A stretch of DNA of 64,000 bases from Glacieibacterium arshaanense (GTDB lineage: Bacteria > Pseudomonadota > Alphaproteobacteria > Sphingomonadales > Sphingomonadaceae), in the NCBI RefSeq assembly GCF_004681125.1, contig NZ_SIHO01000002.1:620001-684000 (forward strand), given 5' to 3'. Under the pieces are notes generated by a model. The model ran no database searches, was not told where the DNA came from, and was given only the letters and a program-made list of their open reading frames with translations. A program made the translations under genes and the position numbers. This document shows positions 9,175 through 17,092 of the stretch, in pieces; positions within the stretch are counted from its first letter, which is position 1; each line of letters starts with the position of its first letter.

Positions 9175-9633
9175 CTAAAGCACGCCGCTCGCGACCGCGC
9201 GCAGGCCGATGCTGAGCAGCGCCCACAGCCCGAGCAGCACCATCAGGAACGACACGATCAGCGTCAGCGATACCGGGAAGCCGTCGCCGCCTTGCAGGAA
9301 GCCGCGGCGTTTGAAGTCCTCGCGCATGCCGCGCAGCGTTTGCATGTAGCGGTAGTGGTTGGCGATCCCGAGTGCCATCAGCAGGATGCCGAGTGCGATG
9401 AGTGCCATGCCGAAGCGGCTGGGGGCCTGCGCCGCGAGCAGCCCGCGCGCGTCCGAGCGGTTCAGGAAGTTGGTGAAGAAGGTGTAGATGGTGAAGCCGA
9501 AGCCGATCATCGACAGCGACGTGCGCAGGATCGCCATCATCGTGCGTTCGGCGGCCATGCGGGTGCGCTGGAACGCCATCGACGTGCGCATCGATGCCAT
9601 CTTGTCGCCGGGGCTCAGGTCTTCGAAACTCAT
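9175..9633 (-). CDS. DUF202 family membrane protein (YidH-like)
   Basis: 152-residue small inner-membrane protein. The N-terminal part RTSMAFQRTRMAAERTMMAILRTS is the Arg-rich cytosolic lead and first-helix start that defines DUF202/YidH proteins. It is followed by three hydrophobic segments (about 45-65, 85-105, 125-148). Biochemical role of the family is not established. The gene is divergent from a DUF1622 membrane protein gene, and a 10-base inverted repeat lies in the shared upstream region. Stop codon is close to a REP-like element. Confidence 0.82.
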   Translation of the reverse strand: MSFEDLSPGDKMASMRTSMAFQRTRMAAERTMMAILRTSLSMIGFGFTIYTFFTNFLNRSDARGLLAAQAPSRFGMALIALGILLMALGIANHYRYMQTLRGMREDFKRRGFLQGGDGFPVSLTLIVSFLMVLLGLWALLSIGLRAVASGVL

Positions 9634-9692
9634 GCGCTACCTCCGCGGTCGTTTTGCACCATGCGCGCGCGCCAGACAATGCAACGCTGCGG

Positions 9693-9739
9693 CATAGCGG
9701 TCTAGCGCAAGGATATAGCGTTACAGGGTGACCGCTATG
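9693..9739. promoter_or_regulatory. Inverted repeat in the divergent DUF202/DUF1622 promoter region
   Basis: CATAGCGGTC at 9693-9702 is perfectly inverted as GACCGCTATG at 9730-9739, with 27 bases between. TAGCG recurs twice inside. Placement between two divergent starts suggests an operator, but no regulator is identified. Confidence 0.4.
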
Positions 9740-9783
9740 TGTATGATGCGACAGTGGTTCGACACTGGTGACGGGGAAAATCG

Positions 9784-10167
9784 GTGATTGAAGTCTATTT
9801 TCGCGAATTTGCTGCGGCGATTGCGCTGGCGGTCGAGGCGGCGGTGGTGCTGATCGTCGCGATCGGCGCCGGCGAGGCGCTGTTCAAGACCGTGCAGCTG
9901 ATCTTCACTGGCGGGCTGTCGAACGAGGGGCGCCGCGATATCTGGCTGCGCTTTGCCATCTGGATTCTGCTGGCGCTGGAATTCGCGCTGGCGAGCGACA
10001 TCATCCGCACGGCGATTGCGCCGAGCTGGGACGATGTCGGCAAGCTGGGGGCGATTGCCGCGATCCGCACCGGGCTCAACTGGTTCCTGGCGAAGGATAT
10101 CGAGGAGTATTCGACGCGCAAGTCGGGTGGCGAGCGCGGCGAAAAGTCCGGTATCACCGAGGTCTGA
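9784..10167 (+). CDS. DUF1622 family membrane protein
   Basis: 127-residue small membrane protein with three hydrophobic helices (about 10-30, 55-75, 88-105). Family-typical stretches are LALEFALASDIIRTAI and the C-terminal AAIRTGLNWFLAKDIEE. The start is GTG 9784, preceded by a purine-rich ACGGGGA at suitable spacing. Function of DUF1622 is not known. It is divergent from the DUF202 gene, another small membrane protein, and the two may share a promoter region with a dyad. Confidence 0.8.
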   Translation: MIEVYFREFAAAIALAVEAAVVLIVAIGAGEALFKTVQLIFTGGLSNEGRRDIWLRFAIWILLALEFALASDIIRTAIAPSWDDVGKLGAIAAIRTGLNWFLAKDIEEYSTRKSGGERGEKSGITEV

Positions 10168-10177
10168 ACCCCGGCGC

Positions 10178-11035
10178 TCAGCCGTGCGCCACGACCTTCT
10201 GGCGCCATTTCATGTAGGGCACCGTAACCACCAGATTTACCAGCAGGAACAGCAGCACCGCGCCGGTGATTTCGACCTGGCGTTCGGGGAACACAGTGGT
10301 CGAAAGCGCGATAGCGACGCCGGGGTGGCGCGCCGCGCAGGCAACGGCGAGCGCGCCGCGGTTGCCTTCATCCGGGCCGCCGAGCCAGTGGCCGACGGCC
10401 AGCGCAAAGCCGATGATCGCGACGATGGTAACCAGCACGCCGCCGCCGATCAGCGCGAGCATCGTCTGCCACGTCCCGAACAAAACGACGACAGCGCCGG
10501 CGAGCAGCGCCCAGGTGCCGAGCTTGCCCGCCCATACCGCGACCCCGTCGCGCCAGTCGGGGCGCAGGCGGCCAATGGCCATGCCGATGACCAGCGGCGC
10601 GCCGACGGTCACCACCAGCAGCTTCGACATGGTGAAGGGATCGAATTCGCCCGACACGCCGAACACCAGCGCGACCGCCATCAGCATGAACGGCACCGCG
10701 ACAATCGAAAACACCGTGCCGAGCACCTGCAGCCCGATGGCGTAGTTAGCGTCGCCGCCGATGTTCATTTCCTTGCGCGGGATGATCGGCGGCATCGGTG
10801 ATACAGCCAGCGCCAGCAGCGCCGCGCGCACCGGTACATCGAACGGAATCAGCCAGGTGATGAACAGCACGAACGCCGGCACCGCAACGAACATCGCGGT
10901 CATGGCGCGCACGCCGAGGCCCGGGTTGCGGATCAGCTGCAGCGTGTCTTCGGGACGTGACCGCACGCCGATCGAAATGACAATGAGCACGATGCCGGCA
11001 ACCAGCACCAGCTTGACGAGCATGGCGGGATCCAT
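10178..11035 (-). CDS. Bile acid:sodium symporter (BASS) family transporter
   Basis: 285-residue polytopic membrane protein, about nine hydrophobic helices. The mid-protein segment ANYAIGLQVLGTVFSIVAVPF and the C-terminal half ARHPGVAIALSTTVFPE resemble BASS-fold carriers (cross-over helices near residues 90-110 and 235-255). Such carriers move organic anions with Na+. The start is placed at ATG 11035 (MDPAMLVKL), where the hydrophobic sequence begins; the in-frame extension upstream is charged and unlike a coding N-terminus. Stands alone, tail to tail with DUF1622. The substrate is not inferable. Confidence 0.75.
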   Translation of the reverse strand: MDPAMLVKLVLVAGIVLIVISIGVRSRPEDTLQLIRNPGLGVRAMTAMFVAVPAFVLFITWLIPFDVPVRAALLALAVSPMPPIIPRKEMNIGGDANYAIGLQVLGTVFSIVAVPFMLMAVALVFGVSGEFDPFTMSKLLVVTVGAPLVIGMAIGRLRPDWRDGVAVWAGKLGTWALLAGAVVVLFGTWQTMLALIGGGVLVTIVAIIGFALAVGHWLGGPDEGNRGALAVACAARHPGVAIALSTTVFPERQVEITGAVLLFLLVNLVVTVPYMKWRQKVVAHG

Positions 11036-11216
11036 GGCAACTCCCCGGTTCGAGCGCGCCCGTCGGGCCCGCTGCACGATTGCAAATTTATCGCCGGCAG
11101 GCCAGATAAACAGCCCTGCTGCGGACAGGGTACTGCCCCCGGATGGGCTCAATATCCGGGGGCAGCTTCATGATGTGCCGGTGCCGGCCAGCGACACCGG
11201 TCCCCCATGAACCGTG

Positions 11217-11244
11217 CGGGCGCCGCCGGGACTGGCGGCGCCCG
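11217..11244 (-). terminator. Strong hairpin downstream of the sulfatase gene
   Basis: Perfect 11-base stem CGGGCGCCGCC / GGCGGCGCCCG with a 6-base loop, starting about 10 bases after the sulfatase stop on the minus strand. There is no T-run, so it may act as an mRNA 3'-end stem rather than a textbook intrinsic terminator. Confidence 0.55.
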
Positions 11245-11254
11245 TCTTGATGCG

Positions 11255-12757
11255 TCAGGCGCCGCCGGTGGCGCCCTGGTGCATCTTTTCGAGAACGCCC
11301 GACAGGTTGAACGACGCGGCCTTTTGGCGCGGCGGGAACTCGGCGAAGGTGGCGAGCACCTGGCCGACCAGAATCTGCGCCGGCACGAGCAGGTAGACGT
11401 GGTCGAACATCCAGTCCCAATAGCTGTTCGACGTGATGTCGGCATGCTCATAGGGATCGGTGCGCAGGTTGAAGATCTTGGGCAGACGCAAGGTCGTCAG
11501 CGGTTCGGCCCAGATCATGCAGGTGCCCGGCATGCGCTGTTCCATGAACACGAACTTCCAGTTGTCGACGCGCAGCCCCGACAGTTCGCCGTCATCGGTC
11601 CAGTAGAGGAAGCCTTCGCGCGGGCTCTTGCTCTTGCCGGTGATGTGGTCGAGCTGGTTCATGCCGTCGATGTAGACCTTGTAGGGCTTGCCATCGATGG
11701 TCGTGCCCTTCTTCAGGTCTTCCTTGATGTTCGGCGCACCGGCCATGGCAGCCAGCGTCGGGAACCAGTCAAGGTGGGCGACGATGTCGTTCGACACCGA
11801 ACCCGGCTTGATGTGGCCCGGCCAGCGCACCAGGCAGGGAACGCGGTAGGCGCCTTCCCAGTTGGTGTTCTTTTCGCTGCGGAACGGCGTCGTACCGGCA
11901 TCGGGCCAGCTGTTGCAGTGCGGGCCGTTGTCGGTCGAGTACATGACGAACGTATCGTCGACGATGCCCAGTTCCTCGAGCAGGTTGAGCAGCACGCCGA
12001 TGGTCTTGTCATGGTCGATCATGACGTCGTGATATTCCGACTGCCAGCGACCCGACTGGCCGAGGCTTTCGGGCTTGGCATGCGTACGGAAGTGCATGTG
12101 CGTCGTGTTGAACCACACGAAGAACGGGATGCCCGCAGCGTTCTGGCGCTTGATGAAGTCGACGGCGAGCGCGAGCGCTTCCTCGTCGATGGTTTCCATG
12201 CGCTTCTTGGTCAGCGGGCCGGTGTTCTTGATGGTCTGGCCGCCCTTGCCGTCGGCATGGCAGTGCAGCACGCCGCGCGGGCCGAACTTTTCGAGGAAGT
12301 TCGGGAAGTCCTTGGCCGGCGGATAGTCGCGCAACTCGGGCTCTTCCTCGGCATTGAGGTGGTAGAGGTTGCCGAAGAACTCGTCGAAGCCGTGCATCGT
12401 CGGCAGATGCTCGTCGCGGTCGCCAAGATGGTTCTTGCCGAACTGCGCGGTGTTGTAGCCTTGGCCCTTCATGACGCGGGCAATCGTCGGGTCCTTGTCG
12501 CTCATGCCGGCTTCGGCACCGGGCAAGCCGACCTTGGTCAGGCCGGTGCGCATGCCGTTCTGGCCGGTGATGAAGCTGGCGCGGCCAGCGGTGCAGCTCT
12601 GTTCGGCATAATAGTCGGTGAACAGCATGCCCTGTTCGCCAATCGAATCGATATTGGGGGTGCGATACCCCATCATGCCCTTGGTGAAGATCGACAGGTT
12701 CGACTGACCGATATCGTCACCCCACATGATCAGGATATTGGGTTTTCCGCCTGGCAT
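11255..12757 (-). CDS. Type I (formylglycine) sulfatase, no signal peptide
   Basis: 500-residue sulfatase of the alkaline-phosphatase superfamily, hydrolysing sulfate esters. The metal-binding Asp pair is D14-D15 in IMWGDDIG. The modification motif is SCTAGRASFITG with C55, the residue that a maturation enzyme converts to formylglycine; C-x-A-G-R is a variant of the classical C-x-P-x-R. NTTHMHF and YSTDNG further along provide other metal and sulfate ligands. The protein begins directly at the catalytic core (MPGGKPNILI) with no signal peptide, so it is predicted to be cytosolic, unusual for arylsulfatases. No maturation enzyme is in the window. A LysR gene lies upstream in the same direction, and a 17-base dyad precedes the start. 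Confidence 0.9.
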   Translation of the reverse strand: MPGGKPNILIMWGDDIGQSNLSIFTKGMMGYRTPNIDSIGEQGMLFTDYYAEQSCTAGRASFITGQNGMRTGLTKVGLPGAEAGMSDKDPTIARVMKGQGYNTAQFGKNHLGDRDEHLPTMHGFDEFFGNLYHLNAEEEPELRDYPPAKDFPNFLEKFGPRGVLHCHADGKGGQTIKNTGPLTKKRMETIDEEALALAVDFIKRQNAAGIPFFVWFNTTHMHFRTHAKPESLGQSGRWQSEYHDVMIDHDKTIGVLLNLLEELGIVDDTFVMYSTDNGPHCNSWPDAGTTPFRSEKNTNWEGAYRVPCLVRWPGHIKPGSVSNDIVAHLDWFPTLAAMAGAPNIKEDLKKGTTIDGKPYKVYIDGMNQLDHITGKSKSPREGFLYWTDDGELSGLRVDNWKFVFMEQRMPGTCMIWAEPLTTLRLPKIFNLRTDPYEHADITSNSYWDWMFDHVYLLVPAQILVGQVLATFAEFPPRQKAASFNLSGVLEKMHQGATGGA

Positions 12758-12803
12758 CGTTTCCTCCTCGATTATTGTTGCAGTTCATCACGAATTTCAG
12801 GTC

Positions 12804-12820
12804 TGTGCAGTAATTACACA
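12804..12820. promoter_or_regulatory. TGTG-N9-CACA dyad upstream of the sulfatase gene (candidate LysR site)
   Basis: TGTGCAGTAATTACACA, an interrupted dyad about 46 bases upstream of the sulfatase ATG, sits between the sulfatase and LysR genes. Its size and AT-rich centre suit a LysR-type operator. Candidate only. Confidence 0.35.
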
Positions 12821-12943
12821 CACCGACTCCGGCGTCTTCGCGCCAAGGGCCGGCAATTTGATATCAAGCCAATGCTTAATGCAAGTTACACGCGTGTGCA
12901 GACGCGCCTAGTCCCGAAACGGTTTGACCGCGATAACCTGAAG

Positions 12944-13873
12944 TTACCGCGCCGCCGCGGCGGCGAACGCGGCTTCGATCAACTGCGCGACCTTTTGTCC
13001 CGGGCGTGACAGCGCCCGCCCGGCGGGCTGCGCGCAATGGATGTGGTGGCGAAAATCGATGCCCGGGATATCGAGCGTGGCAATCGCATAGCGCTTCTGC
13101 AGCCGCGCCAGAATCTGCGGCGACGCGTAGGAGACCATGTCCGACGTCTCGACGGCTTCGGCGAGCATCTCGAAATCGTCGCACTGGAACCCGGTGTGGA
13201 GTTCGCCGACGCCGGCCGCACTGCCATACCAGGCCGCGAACGGCGCGGTGAGGCGGACATGCGCGATTTTCCATGGCCGCAGGTCGCGCAGCTCGACGCG
13301 CGGCTGCAGCGCCAGCGGATGCCCCTTGCGCACGAAAAACACCGGCTCCACCTCGTCGATGACCCGCGCCTGGATGTTGGCCGGCAAGCTGATGGCATCG
13401 CAATTGCCGATGAACATGTCGATGTCGCCGCGCACCAGCCGCGGGAACTGTTCGGACGGCGTGCCGACGTCCATCTCGATGGCGATGCCGGGATGGTCGC
13501 GGGCGCAGCGGGCAATGACCTGCGACGCAATAATCGGTGCCGCGACCGGCCCGGCGCCGATGCGGACGCGGCCGGTTTCGGACAGCAACTCGTCGCGCAG
13601 GTCGCGGTGGATGGCCTCCAGGTCGAGCAGGATCTGGCGCCCGCGGCGCAGCAGCAGCGTGCCGATTTCGGTTGCCACCGCGCCGGTGGTCGAACGCTCG
13701 AACACCACCATGCCGAGCCGGTCCTCGATCAACCGGATGTTCTTGCTCAGCCCCGGCTGCGTCATGCCGAGCGCGTCGGCAGCGCGGCGGATGCTGCCGT
13801 GATCGGCGACCGCCAGCAGTTGAGCAATGTCACGCGATCCCAGCGCTCCATAGCCCGGCCGCTCAGCATTCAT
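12944..13873 (-). CDS. LysR-family transcriptional regulator
   Basis: 309-residue LTTR. The N-terminal winged helix-turn-helix (residues about 12-70) contains SIRRAADALGMTQPGLSKNI followed by LEDRLG-like IEDRLGMVVFER. The C-terminal two-lobe effector domain begins around residue 100 (RVRIGAGPVAAPI). It lies directly upstream of the sulfatase gene, same strand, with a roughly 190-base gap that contains an inverted repeat; regulation of the sulfatase is the simplest reading. Effector unknown. Confidence 0.9.
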   Translation of the reverse strand: MNAERPGYGALGSRDIAQLLAVADHGSIRRAADALGMTQPGLSKNIRLIEDRLGMVVFERSTTGAVATEIGTLLLRRGRQILLDLEAIHRDLRDELLSETGRVRIGAGPVAAPIIASQVIARCARDHPGIAIEMDVGTPSEQFPRLVRGDIDMFIGNCDAISLPANIQARVIDEVEPVFFVRKGHPLALQPRVELRDLRPWKIAHVRLTAPFAAWYGSAAGVGELHTGFQCDDFEMLAEAVETSDMVSYASPQILARLQKRYAIATLDIPGIDFRHHIHCAQPAGRALSRPGQKVAQLIEAAFAAAAAR

Positions 13874-14061
13874 CGGCTATTTCCCCAGGTAATCACGGAC
13901 CTTCCATCAGCTTATAGCGCGAATGCGGCGCGGGTCTAATATCAAAGCGCAATGCTGGTCCATGCCAGTGCGACAGAGTCGCAATTTGCCGCGATTGCCG
14001 TTAATCTGCTGTACCGGCAGGTTGGCGTTGCGGCGCGCGGCAGGTTCGGTCAGGGAGGCTC

Positions 14062-14598
14062 ATGTTCAGAATTCTCACAGTTGTCGTGGCACTGGCGCTG
14101 GCGGTGCTGTTTGGCCGCGCGGCACTGTCATCGGGTGATTTCCAGGTCGAAAGCGCGCGTGTCATCGAAGCCGCGCCGAAGGATATCATGCCGTATCTCG
14201 ACAATTTCCACGGCTGGGCCGGCTGGTGGCCGCCCGAGCGCCAGAACCCCGGCCTTGTCGCGCAGTTCAGCGGCAGCGCCAGCGGGCCGGGCGCCACCTA
14301 TGACTGGTCGACCGGCGGCGTCGCAGGCGCGGGCCGCATGACGATCATCGCCGAGCAGCCCGATTTGCTGACCATTGCCGTCGACCAGCGCCGGCCGCTG
14401 GTGACACAGGCGACGATGGAGTTCCGGCTGGCAAAGGTCGATGACGGCACCCGCGTGACGGTCAAACATACCGGCCACCATGACCTGTGGACGCGGCTGC
14501 GGCATCCATTGGGTGTTGATACCGACGCGCTCGAAACCCAGCTCGACGATGCGCTGACCTATCTTAAGCTGGTGGTCGAAGGCACCGAACCGAGCTGA
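14062..14598 (+). CDS. SRPBCC (polyketide cyclase/START-like) protein with N-terminal membrane anchor
   Basis: 178-residue protein. An N-terminal hydrophobic helix (FRILTVVVALALAVLFG) is a membrane anchor or signal sequence. The remainder fits the SRPBCC helix-grip fold: VESARVIEAAPKDIMPYLDNFHGWAGWWP is the characteristic first strand and helix, and VTQATMEFRLAKVDDGTRVTV are the later strands. The family binds hydrophobic ligands; function here is unknown. RBS-like GGGAGG precedes the ATG. Convergent with dapB. Confidence 0.75.
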   Translation: MFRILTVVVALALAVLFGRAALSSGDFQVESARVIEAAPKDIMPYLDNFHGWAGWWPPERQNPGLVAQFSGSASGPGATYDWSTGGVAGAGRMTIIAEQPDLLTIAVDQRRPLVTQATMEFRLAKVDDGTRVTVKHTGHHDLWTRLRHPLGVDTDALETQLDDALTYLKLVVEGTEPS

Positions 14599-14609
14599 AG
14601 CGCGCCGGG

Positions 14610-15392
14610 CTAAAGCCCCAGCACCTGCGCCATCGTGTAACGCCCGGCGGGCTTGCCGCCGAGCCATGCCGCCGCGCGTACCGCACCGCTGGCAAACAGC
14701 TCGCGGCCTTCGGCGTGGTGGCTGATGATCAGCCGCTCGCCTTCACCGGCGAACAGCACGCTGTGGTCGCCCGCCGCTGAGCCGCCACGCAGCGAGGCAA
14801 AGCCGATTTCGCCGGCCACGCGTGCCGGGCCGATGCCGTCACGGCCACGCTTGGCGACGCTCGCCAGCGCGACGCCGCGCCCCGATGCTGCCGCCACCCC
14901 CAGCGCCAGCGCCGTGCCCGACGGCGCGTCGCGCTTGTGGCGGTGGTGGAGTTCGGCGATTTCAATATCCCAGTCGGTGCCGAGCAGCGACGCGGCGCGT
15001 TCGACCAGCGCGGCCATCACCGTCACCCCCAGACTGGTGTTCGCCGCCTGCAGCACCGCAATGCTTTGCGCCGCGCGGTCGATGGCGGCGTGGTGGCTGG
15101 CATCGAGCCCGGTTGTGCCGACCAGAATCGCGCACTTTCCCGCGCACGCGGCTTCCAGATTGCCCGCCAGCGCTTCGGGGGTGGTGAAATCGATCAGTAC
15201 GTCGCAGCTATGCGCGATCGCCGTCGCGTTGGCGCAGACAGTGAGCTTGTCGACAACCTTGGTGCCGACCGCCGGGTGTCCGGCACGTTCGGCAAGGCCC
15301 GCGAGCTGCAGTTCGGGCGTCGCGCCGACCGCCGCGATCAACGCCGCGCCCATGCGGCCGCCCGCACCCAAAATCCCGACCTTCACCGTCAC
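14610..15392 (-). CDS. dapB: 4-hydroxy-tetrahydrodipicolinate reductase
   Basis: 260-residue NAD(P)H-dependent reductase of lysine and diaminopimelate synthesis, converting hydroxy-tetrahydrodipicolinate to tetrahydrodipicolinate in the cytosol. The N-terminal Rossmann motif is VGILGAGGRMG. The family signature ELHHRHKRDAPSGTAL includes the catalytic His and the Lys. VLIDFTTPEA and VGTTGL are also classical. I start it at GTG 15392 (VTVKVGILG), which has GGGAGGG upstream at good spacing; a TTG seven codons upstream is an alternative. Divergent from the sirtuin gene, about 40 bases apart. Confidence 0.95.
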   Translation of the reverse strand: MTVKVGILGAGGRMGAALIAAVGATPELQLAGLAERAGHPAVGTKVVDKLTVCANATAIAHSCDVLIDFTTPEALAGNLEAACAGKCAILVGTTGLDASHHAAIDRAAQSIAVLQAANTSLGVTVMAALVERAASLLGTDWDIEIAELHHRHKRDAPSGTALALGVAAASGRGVALASVAKRGRDGIGPARVAGEIGFASLRGGSAAGDHSVLFAGEGERLIISHHAEGRELFASGAVRAAAWLGGKPAGRYTMAQVLGL

Positions 15393-15433
15393 CCGCGTTT
15401 TCCCTCCCGCCAATCGGCGCTATAGCGGCCATT

Positions 15434-16153
15434 ATGCACACTCCGCGGTCAATCGTCATCCTCACCGGCGCCGGAATCTCGGCCGAATCGGGCGTGCCCA
15501 CCTTCCGCGGCCCCGACGGGCTGTGGGAAGGCCGCCGCGTCGAGGACGTCGCCACGCCCGAGGCGTTCGCGCGGGCGCCGGCCGATGTGCAGCGCTTCTA
15601 TGACTTGCGCCGCGCCGCGCTCGCAGGCGTTCACCCCAACCCCGCGCATGTCGCGCTGGCGAAACTGCAGGCAGCACTGCCCGGTGCGGTGATGATCGTC
15701 ACGCAGAACGTCGACGACCTCCACGAACGCGGCGGTGCGGCCGAGGTCATCCACATGCACGGCCAGTTGCTCAGCGCGCTGTGCCTGGCATGCGGCGACA
15801 CCGCCCGCTGGGACGGCGACCTCGGCGACAATCCGCCATGCCCCGGCTGCGGCACGGCGGGCCAGCTCCGCCCCGACATCGTCTGGTTCGGCGAGATGCC
15901 GTACCACATGGACACCATTGAAGCCGCGCTTGTCGCCTGCGACACCTTTGTGTCGATCGGCACGTCGGGAAACGTCTATCCCGCGGCGGGCTTCGTCGAA
16001 CTGGCGCGGCGGACGGGGGCGCATTGTCTGGAAATCAACCTTGAACCGTCGCTCGGCGCCTCGCGGTTTCACGAGGTGCGGCATGGGCCGGCGGGGGTGT
16101 TGGTGCCGGCTTGGGTTGACGAGGTTTTAAGGGCCTCCGGCGGGCAGGGGTGA
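15434..16153 (+). CDS. NAD-dependent protein deacylase (sirtuin, class III signature)
   Basis: 239-residue CobB-like sirtuin removing acyl groups from lysines with NAD+. NAD-binding GAGISAESGVPTFRG is at 12-26 and TQNVDDLHERGG at 90-101. The catalytic His is H109 in HMHGQ. Four zinc Cys are C117, C120, C136 and C139. Y56 and R59 (FYDLRR) match the Tyr-x-x-Arg pair that reads negatively charged succinyl or malonyl groups in SIRT5 and E. coli CobB, so desuccinylase activity is likely. The last residues (ASGGQG) and the TGA stop are encoded inside a REP-like arm, so the native C-terminus was probably changed by that element. Confidence 0.93.
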   Translation: MHTPRSIVILTGAGISAESGVPTFRGPDGLWEGRRVEDVATPEAFARAPADVQRFYDLRRAALAGVHPNPAHVALAKLQAALPGAVMIVTQNVDDLHERGGAAEVIHMHGQLLSALCLACGDTARWDGDLGDNPPCPGCGTAGQLRPDIVWFGEMPYHMDTIEAALVACDTFVSIGTSGNVYPAAGFVELARRTGAHCLEINLEPSLGASRFHEVRHGPAGVLVPAWVDEVLRASGGQG

Positions 16154-16164
16154 CCCCTGCACCC
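16129..16164 (+). repeat. REP-like element 3, single arm overlapping the sirtuin gene end
   Basis: One arm only, with inner hairpin CAGGGGTGACCCCTG then CACCC; there is no inverted partner. It encodes the sirtuin's last codons and TGA. The metallopeptidase stop (minus strand) lies 2 bases beyond it. Confidence 0.88.
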
Positions 16165-16166
16165 GA

Positions 16167-16565
16167 TTATTCCGGCGCGGCTTCGATCGCCTCGATGTCG
16201 TCATCGCTCAGCCCGAAGTGGTGGCCGACTTCGTGGATCAGCACGTGCGTCACCCAGTCCTCGAGGCTGTCGGTCGATTCGGCCCAGGCGTCGAGGATCG
16301 GGCGGCGGTAGAGGTAGATGGTGTCGGGTAGTGCGCCGGTCGGTTCATCGCCCTTCATCCCGACATGCCGACCTGAGTAGAGGCCGAGAATGTCGAATGG
16401 CGATTCGAGCTCCATGACGCGCATGACTTCGTCATCGGGGAAGTCCTCGACGCGCAGCAGCACGCTGCGCAGGTGGTCGCGGAAGAGTGGCGGCAGGCGT
16501 TCGACCACGGCTTGTGCGAGCGCGTCGATTTGGTCGAGGCTCGGGGGACGAAGTTGCGCTATCAT
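16167..16565 (-). CDS. Small zincin-like metallopeptidase family protein
   Basis: 132-residue protein of the minimal matrix-metalloprotease-like family (former DUF1025). The motif [22 protein letters not shown] near the C-terminus contains HExxH plus a third zinc ligand region, the family hallmark. [15 protein letters not shown] in the middle is also typical. No signal peptide, so it is cytosolic. Physiological substrate is unknown. Its start is only about 35 bases from the divergent pterin dehydratase gene. Confidence 0.85.
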   Translation of the reverse strand: MIAQLRPPSLDQIDALAQAVVERLPPLFRDHLRSVLLRVEDFPDDEVMRVMELESPFDILGLYSGRHVGMKGDEPTGALPDTIYLYRRPILDAWAESTDSLEDWVTHVLIHEVGHHFGLSDDDIEAIEAAPE

Positions 16566-16600
16566 GCGGCGCTTCTAATGCCGCGACCGGAGACTGCGCA

Positions 16601-16879
16601 ATGGCAATACCTCGTTTGACCGATGCTGAAATTGAGCTGGCGCTGGTGGCGCTGCCCGGCTGGAACCGCGTCAGTGAGGGGATCGAGCGCAGCTACAAGT
16701 TCGCCGATTTTATGCATGCGTTCGCGTTCATGACACGGGTGGCGCTGCTGGCGGAGAAGGCCGACCATCATCCGGAGTGGTTCAATGTCTATAACCGGGT
16801 GGATGTGCGGTTGACGACGCATGATGCCGGGGGGCTGAGCGCGCGGGATGTGGCGCTGGCGACGGCGATTGATGCGTAA
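16601..16879 (+). CDS. phhB: Pterin-4a-carbinolamine dehydratase
   Basis: 92-residue enzyme that dehydrates 4a-hydroxytetrahydrobiopterin to recycle the cofactor of aromatic amino acid hydroxylases. Active-site region [29 protein letters not shown] holds the His-His-Pro-Glu-Trp motif and the distal His. Length matches the family (about 95). ATG 16601 was chosen because homology begins at [10 protein letters not shown]. No phenylalanine hydroxylase gene is present in the window. Confidence 0.93.
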   Translation: MAIPRLTDAEIELALVALPGWNRVSEGIERSYKFADFMHAFAFMTRVALLAEKADHHPEWFNVYNRVDVRLTTHDAGGLSARDVALATAIDA

Positions 16880-16940
16880 TCCCCTCTCCCCTTGGGGGAG
16901 AGGGCGACACGCGCGTCTTCGCGCGGCGGGGTGAGGGGTG
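16880..16940 (+). repeat. Intergenic palindromic repeat of a second class
   Basis: CCCTCTCCC ... GGGAGAGGG stem-loop followed by GGTGAGGGGTG, directly after the phhB stop. This CT/GA-rich hairpin type is common between genes in high-GC proteobacteria and is distinct from the GCCTCCGGCGGGCAGG family. Confidence 0.7.
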
Positions 16941-16964
16941 CTTCTGTTTAGAAAGTAAGAGCGT

Positions 16965-17077
16965 CGTGGCAAAGCCACGCCGTCGGACGGGTTCGGCGGG
17001 TCTTCCCGCCGCCCCGCCGTCCGGCTTCGCGCGAGTCCGCAGCTAACGCGAAAATCGCAAGGGCAATTTTCGCGTTA
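16965..17077 (-). terminator. Chain of hairpins between phhB and the SDR gene
   Basis: Consecutive stems: CGTGGC-AAA-GCCACG (16965-16979), CGGCGGG-TCTT-CCCGCCG (16994-17011), and a 15-base stem TAACGCGAAAATCGC / GCAATTTTCGCGTTA (17044-17077, one mismatch). The last lies 15 bases after the SDR stop on the minus strand and could end that transcript. No T-run is seen. Confidence 0.5.
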
Positions 17078-17092
17078 TCTACTGGCCGCGCG

